A stretch of 64,000 nt of DNA from Stercorarius parasiticus (Eukaryota; Chordata; Aves; Charadriiformes; Stercorariidae). The translations under genes were made by a program, and so were the position numbers. This document shows, piece after piece, positions 50,802 through 63,200 of this stretch (within the stretch, counting starts at the first letter, position 1; each line of letters opens with the position of its first letter). Location of the stretch: positions 2,125,379-2,189,378 of the forward strand of contig VWZL01006771.1 in assembly GCA_013396915.1 (NCBI GenBank), read 5' to 3'. The notes under the pieces are model-generated. The model did not search any database. It was given only the letters and a program-made list of their open reading frames with translations, and had not been told where the DNA came from.

Positions 50802-52320
50802 AATCTCATGTAATTAGCACACATACTAAATGAGGTTTGGTGGCTTTGCTTTTTAATTAGAAGCAGAGACCTCTGGTTTTGTGTAATGCAGATGTCTAGG
50901 CTTGGGAATACAGCTGCTGTTATTCATGCTGTATTTGTCTTTTTCTCATACCTAAAAAAAAAACCCAGCCGGGATGAAGGCATCGTTTCACTGGTGGTGT
51001 ACAGGCACACGAGAAGATGTGCTCCCGGCCCTCAGGAACCTAACACATAGTTAAAGAACAACATTTTCTGTTGCTCTAACTGGTCACAGTCCCCTTGGCT
51101 TAACCCAATTTAACTTTTAAACACCTCCAGAAAATTTGGATTTAATACAGGTACCTCAAGTAAACAGCAAATGAAAGGAAGAAATGTAAAGGCAGGGATA
51201 ACGATCATGAGCTTATGCAATTTGATGGGTCCAGAACACAGGCCGGATTGCCGGTCTTGATAATGTTTATTGTTTTATTTTTCCTGGTTCTTTTATTGGC
51301 ATATAAGCCTCGTTCTTTCAATTATATTCACGTGTATTTATTCTACCTTGCAGTAGGTTGTTTTTAAGTGAATGAGCATTGTCCCTGATGTGTACTGTTT
51401 GAATCAAAAATCCAAGCTATTGATAACGTTTAGAAAGAAGAAAATACAAAGAAACGAGGAGGCCTGAGGCCAGCTGGCATTTTGCCTGCTCTGCCACATG
51501 TGCTGGTACCAGCTTAGATGACACTATTTTCCTTTTGTAAGTGGAGATTTACATCCCACACTTATGGCCAGCATATGTAAAGGGAAGTGCAGGACCCGCA
51601 GATCAGTTGTCCTCTCCTGTCTTCGCTTTTTTTGATCTCTCCAAGCAAAGCAGATGTGAAGCTGGTCTCTGGGCTGAGGCCCATGCGGTATGTAATGGGG
51701 AGACACAGCTGTTCCCTGCACCTTTGCAGCGGATGATCCTAATGATTCCCACAGGCTTGTGGGCAGCCAGCAACATGAAAAACCAGGAAAACAGCTCTTG
51801 AGAGGACCCTTGTTTGCAGACATTTCTACAAATAAACTTCCCTGGAGCTAAGTTATAAAAGGAAAATGGAGAGGTTCCCTTCTCACGCAGCTAGGGCAGT
51901 CGCTTTATTGCTGATGTAAATAAATAGTTATCAGTTTAGCCAATGTCAATGTCAGCTTTCTTGGATGTGTCTTTTAGAGCGTGTAGGGTGGTTGTGTTTT
52001 TGTTTTGTTTAAGGCAGTTGGGTTTGTTTTCTTTGTAATTCTCAGTTTTATTAACAGGACATAAAAAGTAAATTGTGTGTTATTCTGTGGTTTGATAGCA
52101 GCCTGCACAGACTGTGCGATATCCCTCCCTCTGTTCCCCATCATGCAATAGGCATTTCAGACTGTTTTGTAAAGATACTCTCTGATTTTGAGCAGACCAA
52201 ATTCAGAAAGAAGATCTGAGATCATTAGAACTGGCTTTCAAGGACGCTGAGCGTAAGTGGCTCCTTTAGCAGCGATGCCACCTGGCTTTACAGGATTTTG
52301 TCAGAATGATAGTTAATATT

Positions 52321-52797
52321 TTAGCAGCACTCCCTTAAGGGGTATAAAACCACCTGGGGACAGGCCACATTGCCCATCTGGGTGCCGTACCTCCTTGTTG
52401 ACCACCAGTAGTGGAACTTTTTTAGTTCCTCAGAGGCCACGGGGTTATTTTCCAGGTAGCCCTTCCAGCTACCAGGAAACTGGGGTGGTTTTGCGTGTTT
52501 CAGGGAAGAAATCCTCTGTGCTGCAGCACTCCCCAGAACCAGGTATTTCTGCAGAAACTGCGGGCTGTGCACAGCAGGCATGACAAGGGGCACGAGCCAA
52601 TGTAGCCATCCAGTGTACGCCAGGCCTTCTCTGGTTTCTGGAAGACTTGAAGGTAAAGGCACTGTCCTGCTCTTCTCAGTAGCACTGATGTAGCACGAGG
52701 TTTTGTTTTCACCAGATTGCAGCGCTCTCTGGCAAGCAACAGTCCCCAGTGACAGTAGCCTCCTTGCAGACCAGTAATTAATTATTTTTTTCTCCAA
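52321..52797 (-). other. Unidentified antisense open frame, 158 codons with ATG
   Basis: This is the longest ATG-initiated open frame in the introns, on the strand opposite ZMYND11. The start is Met-Glu-Lys-Lys and the end Leu-Arg-Glu-Cys-Cys. A hydrophobic segment lies near residues 68-80 (Trp-Leu-His-Trp-Leu-Val-Pro-Leu-Val-Met-Pro-Ala-Val). The C-terminal third is aromatic and basic (Lys-Lys-Phe-His-Tyr-Trp-Trp). I do not recognise a family. At this moderate GC content a frame of this length can arise by chance in 64 kb. No poly(A) signal was noted at its 3' end and no splice structure is evident. Confidence 0.2.
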
Positions 52798-53300
52798 TAA
52801 TGTTATCGTTGTGACTTTTGAGATTTTCCTAGCCCAAAAGGACCTTCCCCAGCAACCTCTGGACAGGTCAGGCTTGTAAAGAAACCTCAGAAACAGAGAT
52901 TTTTGAAGCTTGCGCAGAACCTGTTCACGCTAGAAGTGCCTGTTGATTTATCATAGCTTTTAAGACATAGATCAGGATGCCATTATACAAATGTAGGGTA
53001 AAAGATGGTTCCTGCGCTGTGTAGCTGAAAAATGTCAGTCCACTACCCTGAGAGATGAGTTGTCTTAAATAAGAGATGATTTTTTTCAAAAGCAATAATC
53101 CAGACTCCGGAAAATATGAAAGCATTGTGCGGATTTACTAAAGATTGCTGCTTTACTCAGCTCGTGTGAAAAATGCCCTTCTGCCTTTGGATGCCCCACA
53201 CATAACTAAAAGCGAAGTACTGCTCTGCGCATGCTGGCGCATCCAGGAGCAGGTGAGAACGCTTGTGCCCTGGGAAGGAGGGATCCTGCAAGGGTGGTAA

Positions 53301-53444
<144 letters not shown>

Positions 53445-54523
53445 AAGAGTTATTCCTCCCCTAGAAAACCACCCCGATGATTGCTATTCTCAGACACAGC
53501 GGTTTTTGTTTCCAAGAAGCCAAAATTGTTTAGAATTTGCTTCCCATTTTGCACCAGCCTTTAAACACTTTTCGTAAAAGAAATTTTGCACAGTAATCTC
53601 AATCTTCTGTTTAACGCTCCTCCAAAATTTTGTCAGCGAAATGAATTTAACATCTGTGGGAGCAGGTTACTTTAAATAATTTTAAACTAGAGAATTTGTT
53701 GCATTTTCAGCAGATTTTAAAACATTTTTAGGTTTTACAGAGATTTTAATCTTTAAAAACAGCAGATCTAAAAATAAAAAAAAATCATGCAAGTTTAACA
53801 AAAGGAACGTTTGAAAACTAGATCTGAATGTAAGAAGTATAGAACTGTTTCAGAAAAACGAAGCATACTACCTTGATGTAACATTTATTTCTTAACCTTG
53901 TTGAGCTGGTTTTGTTCAGCTTAATTTTACTGTTTAAAGGCATTATCTATTGGTTATACCAGTGGGTACATGATTGAATTTAGGGAACAGGGTTGACACA
54001 GCAGGTGCTAGTCCTGCGTATTTTTTCTTAAATATTTCCCAACTGTGTTTTATTTTCATTATTTCTTTTCAATATATAACTTTTATAACAAAATATTAGC
54101 TTTGATCTTGTAGTTTAAAATCACAGGGAACTGGGGTAATCTTTTACTGAGCTGGATCTTAGAGAAAAATGAATATTTAAATTTTGAAGTTTGCACATTT
54201 CATCTTTGTCCTAACATGAGTGCTTGTAACAAGAATAAGAAAAGCCAAAAAACAAAAAAAAAACCCAACTACCTTTATTCATACACAGAATTATGAGGCA
54301 TACAAATTTCTTTATTGCGCCCCCCCGCTTTGGCCTCCCCAATCCAATATCATTCGACCGCCTATGATCTGGTGTCACCTGGTCCATTGTAACTTGATAA
54401 TAAAAGGAGAAAAAGCACTTAAGTTTCACAGAAGCCGTTATGTTTGTAGTAATGGGTCATTGCCTAATAATGAGCTCCATCACTGTACTCAGAATGAAGA
54501 ATAATGCATGTTAATTTTCTTGT

Positions 54524-54529
54524 ATTAAA
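54524..54529 (+). promoter_or_regulatory. ZMYND11: Possible proximal poly(A) signal (ATTAAA)
   Basis: ATTAAA lies about 1.1 kb into the 3' UTR, followed by TG-containing sequence ('gatttgtaaaaagtctgtattttg'), the arrangement expected for a usable weaker signal. It would give a shorter UTR lacking the AU-rich element downstream. Confidence 0.45.
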
Positions 54530-54822
54530 GATGCCGTGATTTGTAAAAAGTCTGTATTTTGCGGAATGTCTGGATTAAGAAGCATTACCAATAGGAATGG
54601 ATCGATAGTTGAAAAATGATTTTCTTTTTGTTTGTTTTATATATAGATATATGAATTGCATCCATGTTCAGAGACAATTTTTTAAATAGATGTAAAGCTT
54701 ACTTAAATAGCTTTTCTTTTAAAGTGTCTCCGCATTTTAGTTTCTTTCGAAGATTGGTCTTAGACTGAGTCATATGCCCATTAATCATCCAGCTATTTTT
54801 TTGAGAAGTTAGAGGAATAATT

Positions 54823-54856
54823 TGTAAATATTTATTTAGATCTTTGATATTTATTG
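54823..54856 (+). promoter_or_regulatory. ZMYND11: Pumilio-type motif and AU-rich element in 3' UTR
   Basis: TGTAAATA (54823-54830) matches the Pumilio recognition consensus UGUANAUA. It runs directly into TATTTATTTA and, after a short gap, another ATATTTATT, giving clustered AUUUA pentamers. Both types of site commonly lower mRNA stability or translation. Function here is inferred from motif matches only. Confidence 0.45.
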
Positions 54857-55427
54857 AAAGCAATTACATGATGGAACGATGGAAGCTGAAGAATCAGGAG
54901 GAAAGCCTTTAAAAAAGTTTTCTCTAGGATTTGTCAGGGTCATTGTAAAGATGAAAATGTAACTAAGACTTCTGTGAACTACCACTGAAATCCTGATCTT
55001 TTTTACTTACAGTGGTGATATAAGTTAATTGACTAGATACTGCCAAATAATGCCCAATACGTTGCAGAAATTAAGTGGTAAGTTGATTGGAAAAAATAGT
55101 AAGTAGATGGTAACTTGTATTACCACAGCCACGTTATTGCCTGATAAATGTGTAATTAACTTTTGTCGCCTCTGTGTTGTGACTGTAAAACACTTCACAA
55201 CTAAAAAAATCAATATCTTGTTCGATTACTTTACAAGTTCCAAAACTTCGATCCACCCCTATGAAAGCAAGTTATTGTGGAAATATTTTTGGTGTAAAAT
55301 CATTCCAGAATATGTAATATTTAACTGATAGCTGCATGAAAGTAAGATTCGTGTTACTTTGGCTTTTTTGTCTCTGTTGACACGGTTGCACATTTCCAAG
55401 TTACTACAGCGTGAAAACTGTGTGTTT

Positions 55428-55460
55428 TAAAGAAAAAAAAAAACAAAACAAAAAAAAAAA
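55428..55460. repeat. A-rich tract in 3' UTR
   Basis: Runs of A interrupted by single C bases within the 3' UTR. It could cause internal oligo-dT priming in cDNA libraries and mimic a poly(A) end. Confidence 0.8.
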
Positions 55461-55694
55461 GATTGTGGCCTGGTTTTGTATAAGTTTTAGGTAAAATTAC
55501 AATTGATTGTTTTAGGAATCATGATTTAAAATTAATTTTTCTGCAAATCATAAAGCTATATTAAAGTGTTGAGCTTAGCCACTATGCACATTGTAATTAT
55601 TCATTGTGGCTGTCCAGTTTATGATGCATTCTGGCATTTTGTAAGCTGCTCTGACTAGCAATATATAGAGTCATTTAATGTGTTAACATTGGTT

Positions 55695-55700
55695 AATAAA
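55695..55700 (+). promoter_or_regulatory. ZMYND11: Distal poly(A) signal (AATAAA)
   Basis: A canonical AATAAA at the end of the AT-rich 3' UTR, followed within 50 bases by GT-rich sequence. Immediately beyond it base composition changes to GC-rich, supporting this as the end of the transcription unit. Confidence 0.75.
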
Positions 55701-58438
55701 TGTATTTAAAAAAAGCCCCTCACTGAAAGTTGTTGATTTTGGCCGGTTGTCTGCGCGTCCTTCGGTGGGCGTGCGTCCGGCTGCTCTTCTTACGTCTCCT
55801 TGTCAGGAAGGACCCGGCTGTGGATGGGGCTCGTGGGGACCTCGCTCTTGACTCGCGCTGAGCTGGCAGGTCCCTGCGAGGGCTTGAGCGGAAAACACAC
55901 CTCTCGGCACTGAAAACCAGCCTTTTCAGCCCATTCAGGGCCAGCAGCCCCGCAGGACTGTGCCCCTCATGTTCTGGCTTTAACGCCAGGTCGGCAGCCG
56001 GGGGGGCCCACAGACCCCCTCACCAGCAGTCCCTTGCCTCCCTAACCCAGCCACCACCCCTGGGCCTGCGCCTGTTCTATGTTTTATTAATGAAATAATT
56101 TTATCCAGAGGGACTGAGGCGACTCTGAATCCAGCTGGAACAGCGTTCCTCTTACAAACACAGCCCTGAGACTCAGCCTCTCTCCCTTGTTTTGAAGTCA
56201 GGACTCGCTGCTGGCGGGGTGCCCGAGAGAGCCGGGGGCTGTGCTGGTGCTGCTGCCCATGGGGCAGGGCCCACGGACACCCCCAAGAGAAAGGAACGTT
56301 TGGGGACGAGCCACAGGCAGGGAAGTTGTCCTGGAGGCCTGTTGTGACTTCAGGGCGGCAGGAGGGACAGTGTGGGAATCGGTTTCTCTGTGGCAATTAA
56401 GAATTTCCCTGTGGGAATTAAGACCTGGCAAGGCCTGCTAGTCCCAGGGGGAGGGGGACAATCAAAAATTGTATTTTAAATATTTAAAGATCCCGCAAAA
56501 GACTCTTCTATTATTTTACTATCCAAACTTTTCTCTTCTTACAGGAGCCATAGCATTTTACCCAAGAGTGCAAATTTTATTAATTCGTCTTGCTGAAACG
56601 CGATTAAATAAAATAATCGGCACAGTGCACGTATTGCAAATGGGTCATTTATGGTGGCTTGAGCCAGCAAAGCCAGAGCAGGAAGAAGCCACGTCCCCAG
56701 CGAGCTCCTTTCCCTTCTCCCCTTTCGGTGGCCGTGGTCAGCCCCCAGGCACAGCACCGGCACTGGCACCTCTGGCAGAAATCCCACTGGAAACGCCCCC
56801 CTGCTTCCCCCCTGTGTTCGGGTGTCACCAGTGGGGCCGCTATTGGGACCAAACAGGTGAAATGCTTCAGAAATGCCACAGCAGCTTCCCACCCTCAACC
56901 CCCACCGCCATACCCCATCACATGTCCCTCTGTCACCCCCTGTACCACATCACACGCCCCACGCTGGGCCCTGTGACCGCCACCCCTGCAAAGCGGAGGA
57001 GGACATCTGTCCTTGCGGTGCCCCAAAAGCCCCTTCCACGGCGGCCCTTGGGGCGAGCAGGGGCTGGGCTGAGCTGCTGCGTCGTCACCCCACAGACGGG
57101 GCTGCACCTCGGTGCCTCCGGAGCATCAGGCCTAAAGGCACCATTTGGCTTTTTATTGCTGGCTTTTCCTATGGTTTATCATTATTATTTTTATCATTAA
57201 CATTACTGTTGCTGTTAATGAATAATTGTAACTCTGGTGATTATCCTGTTTTAATAAGGAGGAGCAGTGGTTCCTGCCTCCTGCTTCCTTTAGGTGGAGC
57301 GAGCCGCCCAGCTCTGGGCTCCTTTGCCTTTCCAGAGCTGAAATGACCGAGTATGTGAAACATGTTTGGGATTTGTTACCGGGAGTTAGGGGCTGCCCAG
57401 CCAATTTTAGCCTCACTGAGCCAGAGCACATACGCCATCGGGGCATGTGCTTTCCAAATGCTTTCAGAAATCAAATTTGGCGGGGGGAGGGGTGTGAGTC
57501 AAAATCAGAAAAGCCCTTCCTGCATTGTTTCATCTTAAGGAAATTCAATTGCAAGTGGAAAGGTCCATCCATTTGTCAGAATATTTTTGGCTTTAAGTGG
57601 GAGATGTTTAAAGGTAATGTATAAAGAAAAAACCCACCTATCTTGGACCCTCCAAAATCCTGGAAAAATTGTCATATTTTATCTTAATAAACCCTATTTC
57701 CAAACACCAAAAGGATCAAATGTATGTTAGACTCTGTGTAATGCTCTTTAAAAAAAGAAATGCTGGGTTGCTAAAGGTTCAAAATAGTGAAATCAGAAAG
57801 AGAACCCAGGGAAAATGAACTCGGAATTGCCCCTTGCGTTCCCGTGGCTGTGCCAGCCCCAGGACCTCTCCCGCCCACTGCCCTGGGCTGGTAGTGAAGC
57901 GCAGCAAGATCCTTCAGGCGCGGCAAGCAGCGACGGAGGGGCTGGAATTAAACACAGCAGCTGCTTTGCGGGTAATTTTTACGTGGAAGGGGACTAGTAA
58001 TTGAAGATAACAGAGAAGAAAGGCCGAGCAAGCGAGAAGGGGCCATGCGAAAAGGCAGAGAGATGCGTTTGTTCACAAAGCCACCGGCCAGTTCCTGTTA
58101 ACTCCCTGGAAGTGAAAGCTAAGCTGGCGTAAAGCTTCCATGGAAATAGGATTTGCCCCAGAGAGGTACCTAAAAATAAATTGGAGTTCTGCACAGAGAA
58201 GGCACTGTGAAGCCGGTTATCCGAAAAGCTTTACTAGTGTTTGGAAAAGGCCTTCTGCAGCAGAAAACAATGTTTATTAATAAAGCCAGAGCACTATTTT
58301 TTTTTCAACTGCTTTGTTAATGGGAAAATTATCATTTGCAACCCCGCTTGCTGCCAGGCGAGGTCTCCGGCTCCACTCCTCTTCCCGTGGGAAAAGTCTG
58401 TGGGAGCCACAATCCCCCCACACTTGGACACACCGACG

Positions 58439-58478
58439 CGCTTCTGTCACCTGCGACACGCTTCTGTCACCTGCAACG
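58439..58478. repeat. 20 bp tandem duplication
   Basis: Two adjacent 20-base units beginning CGCTTCTGTCACCTGC differ at only two positions. No coding or regulatory context is evident. Confidence 0.85.
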
Positions 58479-60144
58479 CAGCCTTCAGGGTGGAAAGTGG
58501 CTTCATTAAAAGCAAAAGGGGAATGGGTGCCGCGCACACAGCAGCTCTGGAAGCCCCCGTCATCAGGAAAGAGGGGGTTTGCCCAGCGTGGGCCACCCAC
58601 GCGCACCTTGGCTCATCAGGGCACCCCGTTAACGGGTGTTGGAGGAATTTCCATTCCGTGTTAGGAGGAACAGGAGCCCTTTCCACGTGAGAGCATCCAG
58701 ACCCCGGCGGCGTGGGCAGCGCGGTGAGGGCAGGGAGCTGCTCTGCTGCTGCTCGGCCCCGGCCAAGGAACAACACCGGCTCCTTCCCCGAGAACAAGCG
58801 CTGGCAGAAACTCTGCCATGTGTGGCTGATGCGCTGGAGAGAGAATTTCCTTGGCTGATACAACACTTGACCAAGTGACAGAGCCTTTCCCTGTCTTTTC
58901 ACAAGTCTGTAAAGATCATGAGTGCCGGAAAGCCTTTTCTTTTTCCCCTGAAGAAAGGAACGATGTGCAACTCATTGATGCAATTACTTTTTGTTTTTTC
59001 CTGGGGACACTGGAGCCAGCAGCATTTTAACCCTGGGCTCGCAGCGAGCAGCCACTCTGCGCCAATGGAGCCGCTGGATGCTGAGCCGGAGCCTGGGACC
59101 ACCCCCCCTTCCCACCAACAGTGCGGCCCCTGCGTCTGGCTGCAATATCTGGATGGGGGGAACGCTGTGCCTGCAAAAAAAAAAGACCCCAAGCCCTGGA
59201 GGCTGTATTTCACCCTGGTCAGTCAGGGTGACCTGGGGTTTTGGGGCGGGGCAGGGGCTGGTCCCCACGGCTGGGTGCTGGGTGCCTGTGGGTGAACCCT
59301 GGATCCCACCTGCAGTCCCAGGCGACGCGATGGCGCTGACACTGCAGGGAAAGGGCAACTGGGAATCCAGGCGTAAGAAGCCACAGGCCCCCCCAGAATG
59401 CCTCCCCCTGGCACCGTCACCCTTTTGCTCTCCTGCGCCGCAGCCAGCCCCCCCCTGCCCAAGGGCCAGCACGGCCACAGCTCAGCATCAGGGACTGACT
59501 GAGGAACCACTGCTGCCCACGCTGCGAAGGCCACCAGTGCCACCACCCCCCTTTCCCAAAACCCTGCTCGCTGCCCTTGAAAGCTTCACCAAGGTGTCCC
59601 CCAGCCACCCAGCCAGCCCCTGGCACCCCCTGGGGCTGTGCTCTGTCCCCCCTGGCAGGGGTTTCTCCTGGACAGGACAGGAGAAAGCTTCCCTGGCCCA
59701 AAGTCTTTCTATGTCATAGAAGGCTCCCAGAGGGGAGAGGGTACGCTCTCTGTACAGAATTAGCTGCAGAGATAGAACCTATTTCCAGGCTTTTCTGGTA
59801 ACACCTTGTTCAGAGTTTGCCGATTCTTCCCCTAATCTCGGTCTCTGGCCAGCAGCTCCCCGGGCAGAGGGAGTTTCCAGCGCTCCCACCTGCGGCAATC
59901 GCCCTTTGGGGCAGCAAAGCCGTGTCCAGAGCCCCCCGTCCCACAACAACCCTTGTGTAGAAGAATCTAGAAACTTGTTTCTGTAGGTCACTGCTCAGTG
60001 CCTCAGAGGAAAAATTACGGCATTTTTATGGTGAAGTCCTCCAGCTTGTTGACTGACCCCCAGCCTTGTGAGCTCCTGGAGCTTGGAGGAGCTTCACTAA
60101 ATGGCAGCTGCTATGGCTGACATTCAAAGCAATGTGTGAGCACA

Positions 60145-60217
60145 GGGAGGAGGAGGAGGAGGCAGATGAGGCAGGGGAGGAGGAGGCAGAGGAGGAAGAG
60201 GAGGAGGAAGAGGAGGA
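60145..60217. repeat. (GGA)n purine tract
   Basis: About 70 bases made almost entirely of GGA/GAA/GCA units on the plus strand. Open frames across it on the minus strand give poly-Ser or Pro-rich strings and are artefacts of the repeat. Such tracts can form G-quadruplex or triplex structure. Confidence 0.9.
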
Positions 60218-63200
60218 CCATTTTGATTTGCCCATGCAGAAGCTGCAGTAGGAAGACAGGGTGGCAATTCCAACTCTGGAATCTCTATTAACACGACTTC
60301 ACTGCAGCTGACCGTACAAAAGCAGTGCAGAACTGGGTCCAAAGAAGTAACCATGGGATTTTAGTGGGGGTTTTTTCTGCTTTGACTTTCTTTTATACTC
60401 TTTCTTTTTTATTTGTCTTAGCAATTTTTTAATCCAGGGTTTGGTTGTCTTGATCCTGTGTTCAGAGGAGGAACGCTCCTGTGTAAAGGCATTCGCAAAG
60501 GGCAGGGAAAGTTTTCCAAAAGCTTTTATTGGAGCAAACACTGCCCTGAAGGGAATTTCGGCCAAATTTCTCACCATTTACTGAACTCAAGTTCATCACA
60601 CGATCACATCCCTCTGACCTCAAAGGTCCCGTGTGACTCTATCGGTGCCACAAAGTGGGGCTCCTCGCCTGGCTTGTCCCCCGTGGGGCACATGGGGGTT
60701 GGGGTGCTCCTCCAGCCGGGCTTCCCCCACGGACTGGGCGCAGGGCACCAGCTCCACCTCAGCCAAGTGGGGCTGGTGGTGCCCAACTTCAGAAAAGCCC
60801 TCTGAGATGTTGTGTACTTCCCCACGGGAGCCACACGGGCGCTGCGAGGGAGCCATATAACTCCCGCCGCCCTTTAAGGACGTGATGAAAACGCGCTCTC
60901 TCTGACATAGAGTTGATCCATTCAGAACTGAAGTCAAACGTGGGCTTAGGGGTCAGTTTTTTTGAGGTGGTTTTTTTTGAACAGTATGACTTGAAGTGCA
61001 GGTCTGCACCGAGCCAGTGCTCTCATCATGTCCTCTAATTATCATTCTTCCTGGGGCTCAGCATTTTCAAATCAAAACTGGGTAAATAGAACAAATATAT
61101 TTAACCTAAAATTAAGGCAATCATCTGTCAGCGAGACTAATTGTAACCTGCATTTCTGCTTGCTTTCTCCGACACTCACACTTTGTCACGTCTCCCTGGG
61201 ACTGACACGTTGCGTCCTGACTTTGTCTCTCCCCTGCAGATGTGTTGGCTTAGTTGTGCTGGAGAAGTACATGGTGCTGTTGGCTGAAAGCGAAGTGCAA
61301 TGGAAGTGCACGTGTCCCCATGCACGCACAGCAAAAATGCAATCGCACCGCTTTCCCCAGGAGGCTGCAACCCTGTTATGTGATCCACTGGAAATGGGAG
61401 CTTTTTAACAAAAGTTTTCGTTCAAGAAAATCTGGTTTTTGTTAGAAAATACTCAAAGTTGAGTGATCTCTAATAGTCATTTTATTATGGCTTAAAACAG
61501 CAGTTAAAAGCCTCTTGTTCTGTTAAAAGGCTTTGCCCTGATATGAAAAAATACTTCCATCCTTTGAACAAAAATATAATTATAGCTGAGAATACACTTT
61601 GTGTGCTTTTTTTTCTTTCTTTTTACTAACCAAAGAGCTGTAGGAGGAGGGACGGGAAGAACGTCCATATTCCCCATTCCGTTTTTGCTGCCGTTACCCC
61701 CAGGGCCGGCAGGGTGGGCTGTGGGTTGCCAGGACGGCAGGTGCCCAGCGCCTGCCCCGGCAGCATCCTGGGGCCATGGGTCCCCATCACTGCCCTGCTG
61801 CGGGGAGCCCACCCGGGGGGAGAAGGGGGCACATGGAAAAAATCCTCCTGTGGATTTCAACAAAGCATCTGAAACCAAATGTTTGTGAGAGGCATCTTAG
61901 GAATGTTAATAAGCATGTGTGTGTGCAATGGAAAGTTTAATTCCTGTGCATCTCCTGGGCCTCTAATTTCTTTTGGGCAGTTGTTGGCTCAAATTCTCCT
62001 CTTCCTCTGCTCCATGAACACTGGCCATGCCACACTCCCCTCCCGACCTCGCTTCACGGAAACATGATTTTCTTCTTGCATGTGGCTGCGTTTCTTACTC
62101 TCGTCTTCTCTCAGCACTTCCTGCTTCAGTCCTGCCTTTCCCTCATACAGACATGTGGGTTCTTTTAGTTTCCTGAACCTTTCAGGTAGCAATAACCTCT
62201 GCTCTTGTACCACATCTGTCCTCCTGCCTCCATACATTTCCTCTCTTGGGTCTTATCCCAAGCCCCTTGGCTGAACACAGCAGGCGGCGGTTCATCCAAG
62301 CCTCCAGGCTGAACCTGGGGCTGTGAGCTGTGTCCCAGCACCCAGAGCTCCCTGATCGGCAACGGGCTCACCTAGGTGAGAAAATTAAAACGTCAGCCCC
62401 TAAAATTAGCTGCCTGAGACCAAAGGGTTAGGTAGTCTCAGTTGACCCTTACCTCCACATGCACCATCTTCTCTTTTCTGGCCTTACACCTTCTACACTA
62501 AATGCTCTTCCTAAACCTGCCCTTCATTTATGGCTCCCTCCACTGCTCTCCTCTTTGGCAGTGATGGCTCAGGACAGGTCTTCTCTTGGTGCCTCTCCCC
62601 ACCATCTCCAAACCTTTCCCATATGCTACCACTCACACTTGGAAGCCCTTCCCTGCCGTGGTGCTTCCACCGCCTTCGTCCCCTCCTTCAGACCCCTCCA
62701 CAGGACACTCCCTTGCATGAAGGCTATCATCGTTAATCTGCCAAAGCACGAAGTTAAAGCAAGATCAACTTTGTGCCTTTAGGATCAGCCCATTAACTGG
62801 CTACAGATGTATAAAATTTTGCGATAACTTTAAAAATTTTTATTAATTGTGTTGTGGGATCCCAGGGGCAAAGACTTTGGGTTTTTTCCCCCTGGGTGGA
62901 TCATACAGAAGGCAATAGGGCTTTGACATTGAAGAAATCTTGTCCATGAAGACCAGAAAGAAGCATCAGAGTGCTCCTGGTGCTGATTTCGACTGGTGTG
63001 ATGCAGTATGACCTGCTCAGGGTCATCCATCTATGGCTGATCTTAAATGCCATCATCGCAGCATGAGGATGCATAACAAAAATGTGCAGAAATGGGCTGC
63101 TGCTGGTTTGCTGGGTAAGAAAGGGAGAGCTGCTGCTTCAAAGATGTTGACCTCGGTGAGGTACAGCAGAAAAGAGGCAAGCCTTGAGAGGAGTTTGGAC

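Larger units (their letters stand above)
53445..55720 (+). other. ZMYND11: ZMYND11 3' UTR
   Basis: From the stop to just past an AATAAA at 55695-55700, about 2.3 kb, AT-rich and lacking long open frames. The downstream flank is GT-rich ('gttgttgattttggccggttgtc'), fitting a cleavage site near 55715-55720. Possible earlier signals are ATTAAA at 54524-54529 and an A-rich AATAAA at 53773-53778. An AU-rich element with a Pumilio-type motif lies at 54823-54856. The exact cleavage position is inferred. Confidence 0.8.

Noticed and set aside
56469..57200. 243-codon open frame
   Set aside because: Starts at TTG and translates mostly to Pro/Ser/Ala-rich sequence in GC-rich DNA with competing long frames on both strands. 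No domain seen.
58991..59719. 242-codon open frame
   Set aside because: Non-ATG start, Pro/Gly/Ser-rich translation without domains, and equally long frames on the opposite strand. Expected from low stop density.
60026..60354. Poly-Ser and Pro-rich minus-strand open frames
   Set aside because: Direct product of translating the (GGA)n repeat.
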